A DNA stretch of 64,000 nt from Vitis vinifera (Eukaryota; Streptophyta; Magnoliopsida; Vitales; Vitaceae), in NCBI RefSeq assembly GCF_030704535.1, contig NC_081811.1, positions 1,685,501 through 1,749,500 of the forward strand, written 5' to 3'. This document shows positions 11,356 to 22,324 of this stretch, piece after piece. The notes beneath the pieces were generated by a model. That model was not told the DNA's origin, ran no database searches, and was given only the letters and a program-made list of their open reading frames with translations. Position 1 is the first letter of the stretch. Each line of letters starts with the position of its first letter. The translations under genes and the position numbers were made by a program.

Positions 11356-13480
11356 TGTAGACCCCCTAGTTGGCGGGAGAGGGAGGAGAAAAATATTTTA
11401 TTTTCTAGGGGAGTGGGTGAGATTGGAAGTGATGGAGAGGACGGGAAGCAGCGGGAGATTTAAGGGGGGAAAAATCTGGAAAAAAAAAGGAGAGGGGGCA
11501 GCAGCTAAAAAAAAAAAGGGAGGAGGAGAGGAAAAGAGAGTTTTTTTTGGCAAAGAAGGGGGAACGCGGGCAGCAGCGTTTTTTTTCTTTTGGGGGAGGG
11601 GTGCAGAAAAAAAAGGAGAACAGAGAGAGCAGCTGAAGAACAAAAATCTGAGATCTCGCTGGCAGCGGCCTCCCGTAATCCCTGGTAAGTCATTTTCATT
11701 TTTTTGTAAATTTTCGAAACTGAGCAACAGTATGTCGAGTTTTGTTGGCTTTGATTGCTGAAGTAATTGGGGATTTTTGTTTGGCTGTCTTCAAAGTTTA
11801 GGAAAGAAAGAGAAAATAAATTTATTTGGAACATTGCAATGGTTTGTCAAGGGTTTATAGGCTGATGATATGTTTTTTTTAGTGGCTCCAAAATTTCTGC
11901 AGCTAAGTTGTTAATTTGGAGACACGTTTGTTGTGTTGTTGTTCATGTGGAATGTTGTGAGCTCATAAGGGTTAATGTTGATGTGTAAATCTATCTTATT
12001 TACTGATCTTCGGTTTTCTTTTAATGGATTTAAATAAGCTAAACCAGTAGAAATTAAAATGGGTATCCATAACCAGTCAAACCAAGAAATTTCAACATTG
12101 CTTCAGAAAATCCGAAAGTGGGCTTCTCTACTGTGAAGGTCTCAAAGTCCAACATATCTTAATGGGAATGAGAAGCTTTTGGAGGATTTGATGCTAGCTG
12201 CCCGAGAATGGTGACCCGTAGGCCTACTAAATACAAATAACATTAATTTATGTGATGGGAATGAAAATATCACAATGCAAATAGGCCCCACAAGTTCAAT
12301 TCTCTCATATGCTTTTAGGTTTGGCTGCTAGTACCTTTTTAGCTCACTTTTCCAACTACAACTTACCACTTAGCACCTAGGTAACACGTTGCATGACAAG
12401 CTACCAACTACCATTCACCATTTTATTTATCTATTCCTTCATGTTTTAATATTAAAGTTAAATTCTCCCAAAATTCCTACTTCTTAATTTAATTTCTAAT
12501 TCCAAAATCCCATTTTTTTACATTCACTTAATCTTTATTATTTCCGATATTATTATTATTTTATTTATTTACTTTTCAAATTTTCAAATTCTTCAATTTA
12601 ATTTCCAAAATTTCATTTCTTTCAAATTTAATTTCCAAAATCCAATTTCTTTTAAATTTGATTTCCAAAATTCCGTTTCCGAAATTTAATTTTTAAAAAA
12701 AACTCCAATTTTCAAGTAATCTTCGGGACTCCAATTTTTCAAATGAATTTCAAAAATCCGACTTTCTCTCAAATAGCTTAATTCCATTCTGGTCTTCAAA
12801 ACAATCTTCTGCTCCTCTGTTTTAAAAATGTGTTGAAATAAGCAAAGAATCAAATTTTGTAATTCTGAATAATGGAATTTACGGATTTGGTCCATGCAAA
12901 ATAAACGGGCTTTGGTGGGGGCCCAACATGGGTGACTTTATGATTGATTGATCGATCGATTGATTTAATTGCCATGCATGATTGACTTTATTTTGCTCTA
13001 TGACATGCTTGAAATTATTCCTTAATTGTGCGCTAACCTCACTTCTTGATAGCGCTTTATGGATCACTGCCCAGGTACGCATCCACACCCGCTCGGGTCA
13101 TTTTCTGTACGCATGTTTAGATTCTCACATGTGCATGATCATTCTGAGTATTCATTGATTCCCTCATCAATTACCATGATTGCTTCATTTTATTAGTAGA
13201 GACCCGACTTTAGGGACTTAGAGGGGTGTTACGGTCTTTACCGTACCTTCCCGATAAGTAACCTGACCCCCGAACCCGATCCGGTTTTCATAGACCGCCT
13301 TTTCCAAAATAAGGAGTCACACTTAGGGTTTTCTTTCTTATTTTGTTTACCCTTTAAAAAATAAAACAAAAATAAGTGGCGACTCCAAGTCATTTTTTTT
13401 AACCAATTAAATCATTTTTCAAATAAAATTCGAGCTCACCATCGAGTGGGAAACGCATGAGCCGAAATGCGGGGTCCACA
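11356..13480 (+). repeat. 5' LTR, 2125 bp
   Basis: Directly repeated at an offset of 10,969 bases. It contains an A/G-rich 5' portion (11400-11640), an AT-rich centre, and a GATTGATTGATCGATCGATTG stretch near 12940. The open frames inside it occur identically in both LTRs and resemble no known protein, so I do not call them genes. Confidence 0.97.
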
Positions 13481-13483
13481 AAA

Positions 13484-13500
13484 TGGCGACTCCACTGGGG
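13484..13500 (+). other. Primer-binding site
   Basis: TGGCGACTCCACTGGGG lies three bases after the 5' LTR. Its complement ends in CCA as a tRNA 3' end must. It is not the initiator-Met site TGGTATCAGAG. I recall this type being assigned to tRNA-Arg in Ogre/Tat elements; the match to a host tRNA was not checked. Confidence 0.75.
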
Positions 13501-15201
13501 ATTTTTTTTAGAGGGTCAAGCTTGAACTTAGAATGAAGCAAATGTGGCATTTGATTGGATGACCAGTGGATGCTCATCTCTTGATTGTACATTGAGGATT
13601 TCTTGATGCATGCTTAAATGTTGTATTCATTTGAGATTTTGACATGCTGATTATATTGATTGATCTTATTGTCTTGCTTGGCACATTGATTCTGATTTTG
13701 CCATAATTGTTCTGATCACTTCACATGCATACACTCACTACTGTATATCACTCGACTTGACATGTTGATTCTCTGACTTGTATATTATTTTGATCGTCTT
13801 TGAGCAGGATGATTGTATCACTATCCATCTGATTGTCGTATTCTCGCTTATCTTGTGTGTACATTGATGATATATCTGAGCTTTGCCTGATTGCGTGTTG
13901 CATGACTACTCTCCTTTGCGTGATTGCGTGCCGCTTGTCTGTGTGGGTCGCACATCTATCCCCTTATCTCCCACTCTCTAGTCTTGGTCATTTCCTCCAT
14001 TCTGGTTCTCGCTTTTGCAAGTGTGAGGCCTTGTGTGTGCTTGTACTTTGACCGAGATAGAGGTTAGGAGTAGGGTCTAGCGACGGGCTATACCGATGTC
14101 TGGGAGAGTTCTGGAGGAGACTGACATATCGATGCTGATTGGAGTCCGATCATTGAAGACCTGTATAGCCCCGAGCTAGGTTTCATGGATAGTTGTGCGA
14201 CCAGTGTGTTTCCTCTTCTGCTCTAGATTCATAGGGTTTTCGGATGCACCCATACCGCTCACTGTGCACTTTAGTTGACTATTGAGTGTTGAGAGTGTGA
14301 GAGCTTTCACTATAGGAACCCCCTGGGATGCGAGGTAGTGCATGTGTGGAGGTGATGACCACCTTGCATGGAAGCGCCCCGTCTCTTCGGAGGCGTGCAG
14401 AGGGTTGCGTACCACCGGAGGGTACGATCGCTTCTGCTAGGGATCTTTTAAAGTCCACTCACATCCATTTAGAACCACCTTGACCTTGTAGGTTGAGCCA
14501 TAGATCCTTTGATTAGGACTCTCTCCTTACACGTGGGTGCATCTGAGGGCCTTCAGAGCCTCTTTAGTTACAGTTCGGATCCAGTTTTCCCTTTTTTTTA
14601 GTCTCCAGTTGAGAGTGCTCGGAGATCTGTTTGAGTTTGAGTATCGATTGGACCACCTTTGTCATATCACCCTGGATTATGTTTTTCACTCGATGAGTTT
14701 AACATGTTTTCTCCCTAGGGCTTTCATTCTCATTTCTTGGCTCGACACATCCTTTCACTTTGTTGACACTTACTTGATACTTCGGGATATGTTCATCGAT
14801 CATGATCATCTTGTTTTAGCATTGTACACCTATCACGGGCCTGGTACTTCATTATTCGTTTGATCCTGGATTCAATTTTCGACTCGACGCTCATATTTTC
14901 ATTACAGAAAGGTGAAAGGCACATTTTTACATTCACACTTTTTTCGAGAGAGTTGCCTTGATCACCTTACCATTTTTTTTGTCTTATGGAGCTCGAGTTG
15001 AAGGTTGATTCAAGGATATGTGGTTATAGAGGGAGTATTGATCTCGTGATAGTGTGTTTTTCACACCTCTTTTTATCTCAGATTATTAATGGAGATTCTC
15101 TAGTCACATTTGTAGCCATCTCACAGTGGACACCTTTATGACTTCAGAGTTCTCGTCATATATCCATATTTCTGATTGCCACCTCAGGACCATGTGCTTG
15201 T
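13501..15201 (+). other. Untranslated leader of the gag-only element
   Basis: About 1.7 kb between primer site and gag has no long open frame on the sense strand. Short frames present are interrupted and lack motifs. It presumably carries packaging and dimerisation signals, which cannot be recognised by eye. Confidence 0.5.
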
Positions 15202-16851
15202 ATGTTGTATTGTCGTCTTTTAGAGTTTTATCTCGTGTCCTTCATTCATCTTGTTTGCATTGTAGGGGGTCAGTTTAGGAGTCGGTTGAGTCTGGAGTCA
15301 CATTCTTGGAGGAGAGTTCGAGGACGATTGATCAGAGCAGATTCATATCCGAGTTCAGATAGTTCAGTTGAGATGTCAGACGAGCTAGCTTCCACACTTG
15401 CTTCCATTCAGGAGTTCATGGCCGGAGTCAGTAGACGTTTGGATCAGTTAGAGAGTTCTCGCCAGGATCCTCATCCGGCTGGCGTGGTCACTGACGAGAC
15501 GATTCCTCATGCATCTCAGACAGCACAGACTCGTCCACCTGGGGTTTCACTTGGTACTCCATTCCATCTGGTGGATCATTATGAGACCATTCCACCACCT
15601 ACTGTCACAGTGCCGCCTCCCATGGTTCCTACTATTGGGGATACTCGATTGGCCGAGCAGGAGGCCAAGGTTGAGAGGCTCGAGTCCATGATGAGACAGA
15701 TCAGATTGCAGGACGGAGGTTTGACTTGGGATGACAGAGATGGCATGCCGGCGGCTAGCTTGCCCGCCAAGTTCCGCATGCCAGACATTGAGCGCTACAG
15801 TGGGATTGGTTGTCCCAAGATCCACTTGAGATTATACAGCACTGTCATGAGGGCACACGGGATAGATGATGCACAGCTGGTGGCCCTCTTTCCCATGTCA
15901 CTTAGTGGGGCAGCTCAGAGATGGTTTGCTTCAGTTGAGCCTTCGAGACTCCGCACTTGGGAGGATGTGGCTCGTGAGTTCCTGACCCAGTTCGCTTTCA
16001 GTGCCGATATTGACGTATCTAGACGAGAGTTGGAGGCCACCAGACAGAGGCCAGATGAGTCTATTTCTTCCTTTGTCACTCGTTGGAGGGCGAAGGTGGC
16101 TGGTATGATAGATCGGCCTAAGGAGCAGGATCAGATTGATATGGTTCTTCGGAACCTACAGCCGAGGTTCGCTAGACGTCTGGTGGGCATCCCGTTTCAA
16201 GATCTCAGGAGTTTGGTTCATGCTGCTTTCAGTGTAGAGGAGGCTATGGCTCGAGGATTATGGACAGATACTACTCCTTCCCCTGACAGTAAGGGGAAGA
16301 AGCCGATTGGACCATTGACTAGATCTGGAGAGGTTGCTACTATTAGTTATCAGCACCAGAGGCCCGCGCATCACTCAGCTTATAGGTCTCCTACAGTCAG
16401 GGCTCCTTTCTCTCTTCCACAGTATCAGTATCAGTTGGATTATGCTCAGGAGCCTTACATTGCTCAGACTAGCATGCAGCCGCGACCACCACATCCGAGA
16501 GCCGCTACTCACCCACCGCCTAGACCATATGCACAGAGGCCCCCGAGACAGTTCACTCCCTTGGGCATGACTTTGACTAGAGCTTTTGAGAAGCTCAGAG
16601 ACGCTGGAGTGATTGTTCCTTTAGCGCCGAGGCCTTTGCCCCATCCTATTCCTCCTCATTTCCGTTCACATGAGCACTGCTTGTATCATCAGATTCCGGG
16701 GCACGATACTGAGCGTTGTTCAGCACTCCATCATGCGATACAGGATTTGATCGATTCAGGGGTGGTTGACTTGGCTAGGCCAAGTGTGACCACCAATCCC
16801 CTGCCTGCACATTCTACACATGCAGTTCCTCCTCCTCCTGGTCTTCAGTAG
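15202..16851 (+). CDS. Gag capsid/nucleocapsid protein of the gag-only element
   Basis: An uninterrupted 549-codon frame. The likelier start is the internal ATG at 15373 (MSDELAS, codon 58), because the upstream part reads like leader sequence; this is uncertain. The retrotransposon gag core lies around residues 200-340 and includes the characteristic WEDVAREFLTQFA stretch, followed by a Pro/Gln/Arg-rich linker and a Cys/His motif C-x2-H-x4-H-x4-C at about 493-506, the plant Gypsy variant of a zinc knuckle. Gag forms the cytoplasmic particle that packages the RNA. After the TAG stop the frame stays open for 25 codons (beginning IDLDVDG) until TGA, possibly the last trace of a former gag-pol junction. 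An intact gag without pol suggests selection for cis-acting packaging, which is inference. Confidence 0.88.
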   Translation: MLYCRLLEFYLVSFIHLVCIVGGQFRSRLSLESHSWRRVRGRLIRADSYPSSDSSVEMSDELASTLASIQEFMAGVSRRLDQLESSRQDPHPAGVVTDETIPHASQTAQTRPPGVSLGTPFHLVDHYETIPPPTVTVPPPMVPTIGDTRLAEQEAKVERLESMMRQIRLQDGGLTWDDRDGMPAASLPAKFRMPDIERYSGIGCPKIHLRLYSTVMRAHGIDDAQLVALFPMSLSGAAQRWFASVEPSRLRTWEDVAREFLTQFAFSADIDVSRRELEATRQRPDESISSFVTRWRAKVAGMIDRPKEQDQIDMVLRNLQPRFARRLVGIPFQDLRSLVHAAFSVEEAMARGLWTDTTPSPDSKGKKPIGPLTRSGEVATISYQHQRPAHHSAYRSPTVRAPFSLPQYQYQLDYAQEPYIAQTSMQPRPPHPRAATHPPPRPYAQRPPRQFTPLGMTLTRAFEKLRDAGVIVPLAPRPLPHPIPPHFRSHEHCLYHQIPGHDTERCSALHHAIQDLIDSGVVDLARPSVTTNPLPAHSTHAVPPPPGLQ

Positions 16852-18470
16852 ATTGATTTGGATGTTGATGGTATTGATGGTCGCATGGTATTTTGGGACA
16901 CCTCAGGTTGGGGACTTTGTTTCAGTTGACATGGGTACATCATTTTGCAGCGATTTAGCTCAGAGCACCTTCCATTTTGATTTATGGTCGTCATCAAAGC
17001 CGTTCCCGTTCTGTCGAGTCTATTTTTTTAGTTCATTAGAGTGGCTTTGTTGAGTCCAGTTTGGTTCAGAGTCGTTGTTTTTCTAGTCGTTTGTAGTCCT
17101 TTATCGCTTCACACATGATGTACTCATTTGGTTCATTCAGTGACATGATCTTTTATTTTGAGTATGTGTTATCCTCTTTTCTCATGAGTACGTTTTACAT
17201 ATTTTGTGTTGATGCGTTATACTTTCGATATGAGACATATTTTCACTTATACATCATGATCACTATGGCCTAACCTATCATGGAGGATATTGAGCCTTTT
17301 GACATAGGATTAGGAGATCGACCCAGGGGGTTCGAGACTGTGACCCATTTCACCTTCCGTTCAGGGCAGTACTATATCCATATACATACCCTGACTCTAT
17401 GGACTTGATGACCTACCCATTTTGAGCTTGACATGACACCACCTCTTGGTACCGTTATATGACCTTTATCATTCTTATTCGCATTCGTATATTATAGTAC
17501 CATTGCCTATTCTTTCCATCATTTCCTTGATCTGACCTGGTAGTGTCTGAGATGGTTTGACCTGAGGTGAGCTCTACACGAAGATAGATGGATCATGATG
17601 AGAGAGTGGCTTGATTGCTTGACGATGTTGTTGAGGCAGAGGAGTCGTCATGGAGCATCTGGATTTGAGTCATTACACATGACTTTAGGGAGCCAGGGTG
17701 ATTAGAGATGGTTTTTTTATGAGATGATGGTGAGTGGCATATGACGATAGGGCGATGTGATTGTCGGAGGACATTGATGATTATCACAGAGCCTCGGTGG
17801 GAGCTTTCACGTGATTTCGGAGGAGTTGACATGACTTTGTTGGATGGATGCCAGTCTTTAGTATTGGCCATGTGAGATCTCGAAAGCATGATGTTCGAGG
17901 TTTTGGTCAAAGGATGGGTGGCCATCATTTCATGAGCCTATTTACTTTATCACCCTCACATATAGAGTTACCCGTTGCTAGCCCTTTGAGCCTCACACGA
18001 GCACATAACCTTTTCTTTCATCACCTCATTTACCTATTACATCGGGTTGGGGACCCTGTAGTGCTTGCATGCTATGTTTGGATACGTCATGAGTTCCAGA
18101 CCTGACATACATATTCGAGCCTCATTCTTCACTCTTCACTGTGATATTTTCCACTTGGACATCATTTCATCACTATTTTTCTTATATCACATATCACCAC
18201 TTGCGATATTCGTTCTCTGCCTTTTCTTTCATTATTGCTTACTCGACATTATCAGTGTTTCACCTTGAGTGGTGATTTTTTTCACACGTCACTGCATGGA
18301 GGATTGTCACATTCTTTCCTATCATTCACCCCATGGGCAGTGATTCAGAGATGTTATTTTGAGAGGTTGTCTTGTTGGTGAGGATTCATGTTACATTCGT
18401 ATGTGGAGAGGGTTTGATCATTTGGGTATGTATTTTCATGGGAGTTCATTCATTATTGATCAGAGTATGC

Positions 18471-18512
<42 letters not shown>

Positions 18513-19250
18513 AAAAAAATGAAAAAAAAAAATTATAGCGCATTATTCATTTTATCGTTCTTCATTGGGCATGTGTACGGACGTGTCGGGTTGCTTCATT
18601 GAGTTTATGTGTTAGAGAGAGTTCGTATGAGAGCTTTTTTCTGAGATTCATCTTGATGTATATTTTGGGTGAGAGTATGAGTCATCCATTCGATTTTTGT
18701 GAGAGAGACGAGCGACCTTTCTTTTAGTATCTCTGGATCCTTGCTCTATCCATCATTCCGTCTATTTCGGATGTGACTACTTTCCATGCTTTGATGCAGG
18801 GTGACCATCACTCACTTTTCTATCTCTTCGCCTTCTTCCATCTTTATTTTATCCCTCCGTTTCACTCCACTTCATCTTATCTCATTCTTTTCTCATTCTG
18901 TTTGATGTTTGACATGGGTTCAGCATCCACACTTTATTCTTGCTTATTCGATGCGACCATTCATTTATCATCACTTTTCGTGTGGGGACCCCTAGGTCCG
19001 GGACTCATGACGTTTTCTACGCGTTGCATCTCATGCATGAGGGGTATGGGGATTATATCATTGGGATATTTGAGCCTAGTTTTCTTTCGTTTCTTTCACC
19101 CTATTACCTTGGCCTACATTACGTCCCGAGTCTGAAGACCACCTTGAGGCCATTACTTCACATTGTGTTTGACAGCTCACACGTGGGCAATACTTGAGCT
19201 TGGTCGGAGATTATTCCTCAGAGCATGATGGATGGGGAGTTGAGATGATG
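16852..19250 (+). other. Non-coding 3' internal region of the element, first part
   Basis: Where an autonomous Gypsy element would carry pol, only short open frames rich in His, Ser, Phe and Leu are present and none shows RT, integrase or RNase H motifs. It includes an uninterrupted run of 38 A at 18473-18510 followed by further A-rich sequence. Because the LTRs are nearly identical, loss of pol must have preceded this insertion. Confidence 0.7.
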
Positions 19251-20720
19251 ATTTACACTGGGCATACCCCTATTATCAGTGATGGATTTTTAGAGGTGTC
19301 GTTATCTACACTGGGGCATACCCCCCTCATCGATGACGTTTTCTTTCAGGATGATGCTTTGCACTGAGGCATAGTCAGTTTGCTTCTTCACTTAGGTTAT
19401 GATGGATTAGCAGTTGTGGGATGACCCTATATTGGAGGCGTAGTCGTTTCAGAGAGCGCTTTTATTGGAGATACAGTCACTCTACTCATTGATGGTTGAT
19501 TTTTGAGATCACGATTTATTTGAGGCGTAGCCCTCTCATTGGTGATGGACTTTGATTGTTCATTGGAGCATAGTCACTTCAGTTGGTTTATACTGGGGCA
19601 TAGCCACCGCATTCACATTTATGGAGTCCGGGGATTCTGATTCATATGGATTACGTTGAGATGTTTCCATTTTGGCACCAGGAGTAGAGGTTGATTGATT
19701 TGTTGACTCGGATACACTACTTTACATTGGGGCATTAGCCGGCATGGAGGGCATTTTTCATTGGGGCATAGTCACCCTATCAGATCCTTTACACTGGGGC
19801 ATGTCCATCTTTTGGAGGGAGATCAGATCGGTTCTTTACATTGGAGCATCTACCGATTGATATGGAGATCATTGGATTATTTCATGTTGTCCTCATTGCA
19901 TACTGGGGCATAGCCGCCTAGTCGGATGTTTTGATATCGAGATTTGACTTTCTATTCATGATTATTATTTCTGATGGATTACAGAGTTATCGACACCTCG
20001 GGTTTAGTCTTCTCGGCATACTTGGATGATCTCGGATATCTCCCTACCTTTCATTTTATACTTTCATGCTTTCTATTTTACCAGAGCCTGATCATTACCT
20101 TCTTTTATCCTACACATCCCACCGTGACACATGACCTCACCCTTTTCTCGATTAGGAGGAGACATAGATCAGTCCTCGATCACCTTGGTTGTGTTTTCAT
20201 ACATTCTTTTGGACTTTAGGTTCAACATCTTCCATGATGGCAGGGCCTGGCAGATTGTTGACTTATTAGTGACGATATTTTCACTTCGACAGTTGGCATG
20301 ATTGAGTGTTGATTTGCTTGTTGTTCACATTTTGAGCACTAGTCATCATTGTTTTTATTCGTCAGTTATTTCTGTTTAGTCAGCATGGTGTCACGATACA
20401 TGGTCCTGTTTGGCATTACCTATCTGAGGTTGGACATTTTCATTACATGATGGATGAGCATATTTCAGAGTACAGTAGTTTTGAGATATTGTATATCTCA
20501 GTCTGTTCACTGTCACATACTGGGGCATACCCTACATCCGAGAGCATCGGGCTTTCCACGCTCTTCATTCACCTTTTGATCTAGTTGTTGACTCCCTTGA
20601 CTTGCATACTGGGGCATACCCTCATTCCCTAGGATCATCGGACCTCTCATGGGCTTCGTTATCTTTTGACCCAGTTGTCGATCCTCATGAGTTGTCATAT
20701 TGGGGCATATCCCCTCCAGT
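19250..20720 (+). repeat. Dispersed CACTGGGGCATA motif array
   Basis: The phrase (C/T)A(C/T)TGGGGCATA-(C/G)CC and close variants recur about 15 times, for example near 19258, 19311, 19364, 19588, 19758, 19791, 19900, 20517, 20606 and 20697, at irregular spacing. The core GGGGCATA occurs again at 22315-22322, overlapping the polypurine tract before the 3' LTR. The array has no coding role. Confidence 0.8.
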
Positions 20721-20810
20721 CGAGTTTGCCTGCATCATTATCTGAGTCATCCTTTGGTTTTGGGTCACTTGATCAGGTCATTCATCATCTTGTTAGTTCA
20801 GTTAGAGTTT

Positions 20811-21660
20811 GGGGTCGCACCTATATCGATCGGCCATCTCCCTGTCATGTCAGTTTTCGAGTCGGGACCGCACCTATATCGATCGGTCATCATCTTATCA
20901 ATTTGTGTTTGAGTCGGGACCGCACCTATATCGATCGGTCATCATCCTATCAGTTTGAGTTTGAGTCGGGGCCGCACCTATATCGATCGGCCATCTCCCT
21001 GTCACGTCAGTTTTCGAGTCGGGACCGCACCTATATCAATCGGTCATCATCCTATCAGTTTGTGTTTGAGTCGGGGCCGCACCTATATCGATCGGCCATC
21101 TCCCTGTCACGTCAGTTTTCGAGTCGGGACCGCACCTATATCAATCGGTCATCATCCTATCAGTTTGTGTTTGAGTCGGGGCCGCACCTATATCGATCGG
21201 CCATCTTCCTGTCATGTCAGTTTTCGAGTCGGGACCGCACCTATATCGATCGGTCATCTTCCTATCAGTTCAGTTTGAGTCAGGACCGCACCTATATCGA
21301 TCGATCATCATCATGCTAGTCCAGTTTTCGGGGCCGCACCTATATTGATCGGCCACCTTCCTATCAGTTCAGTTTCTGGGACCGCACCTATATCGATCGG
21401 TCATTATCGTGTCAGTTTGAGTCGGGGCCACACCTATATCGATCGGCCATCTTCCTATCAGTTCAGTTTGAGTCAGGACCGCACCTATATCGATCGGTCA
21501 TTGTCTTGTCAGTTAGAGTTCGGGGCCGCACCTATATCGATCGGTCATCTTCTTATCATTTATCTTGTCATGTCTGTTTGAGTTGGGGCCGCACCCATAT
21601 CGATCGGCCATTTCCCTATCAGTTTGTGTTTAGTTTGAGTCGGGACCGCACCCATATAGT
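20811..21660 (+). repeat. Dimeric 52/53-bp tandem array
   Basis: About 17 units share the core CCGCACCTATATCGATCGG. From 20816 to 21236 the core recurs at intervals alternating 52 and 53 bases, and two unit types alternate: one with CGGGGCCGC and CGGCCATC, the other with CGGGACCGC and CGGTCATC. This gives a 105-bp higher-order repeat. Towards the 3' end the spacing drifts to about 46-60 bases. ATCGAT and CGATCG make each core partly self-complementary. Confidence 0.92.
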
Positions 21661-22220
21661 TCGGTTATTCATTCTTCCTATCAGGTCAGTTCGACGTCCA
21701 GGTCTTTGCTTCAGTATGACATTCAGAGTCACATTTTCAGATTTGGCATTTAGAGCCATTGTGCATACTCCTCCAGACATTTTTGTTAGTCGCCATGTAT
21801 CCTCCATTTTGGGCATTTAGAGTCACTTTCCTCACCTGGCTACTCTGGTGCTTATTGCTTATTTATCATGCTTTTCTAGATTTCCCCTTTCACTACACAT
21901 GACACGGTCTTTTGAGATCACGACACGTATTTATGTCATATTATTGGGCACCCTACACTCGACCTTCTCATATAGCTTGCCTAGGGCAGTCTCCTTTGAG
22001 CGTAGTCTTTTCTATACTCCAGGGTGGTTCGACCGTTACTCACCTTTGACATCGATCTTCGGGTCACTTTTGGAGGCATCTTAGAGGGAGCCTGGGTCCT
22101 CAGTGTGCCTTCAGAGGCGCTTTGAAATATGTTTTCCTTTTAGGATTAGAGCCTCGTTGTTCATCTGTTAGGCTGAGTGAGTTTATATCTCACTAGTGTC
22201 CCTATGGGGGTCTCCTTGGT

Positions 22221-22314
22221 TCTTCGGTAGAGTTCACTTCATTCCTATTCACTATTCACACTTTCTTTTCATTTCAGTGTTCACATTCCTTGCACTCGTG
22301 AACTCTACCGAAGA
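22221..22314. repeat. 17-bp inverted repeat next to the polypurine tract
   Basis: TCTTCGGTAGAGTTCAC (22221-22237) and its exact reverse complement (22298-22314) enclose a 60-base loop, and the right arm runs into the polypurine tract. The RNA could form a stable stem just upstream of the 3' LTR. No such feature is standard for LTR elements. Confidence 0.9.
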
Positions 22315-22318
22315 GGGG
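22311..22318 (+). other. Polypurine tract
   Basis: AAGAGGGG followed by CATATT precedes the TG of the 3' LTR at 22325. This is the expected plus-strand primer for reverse transcription. The six-base gap to the LTR is slightly longer than usual. Confidence 0.7.
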
Positions 22319-22324
22319 CATATT

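Noticed and set aside
11398-11834. Open frames of 109-114 codons on both strands
   Set aside because: They lie in the LTR, recur identically at 22367-22803, are low-complexity (Lys/Gly or Phe/Pro runs) and have no domain.
20666-21581. Frames reading repeated RTYIDR-type peptides
   Set aside because: The 52/53-bp array shifts frame between units and several frames give similar repeats; there is no sign of coding selection.
20811-21660. CRISPR-like appearance of regularly spaced repeats
   Set aside because: The segments between cores are themselves repeated, not unique spacers, and the context is a plant retrotransposon.
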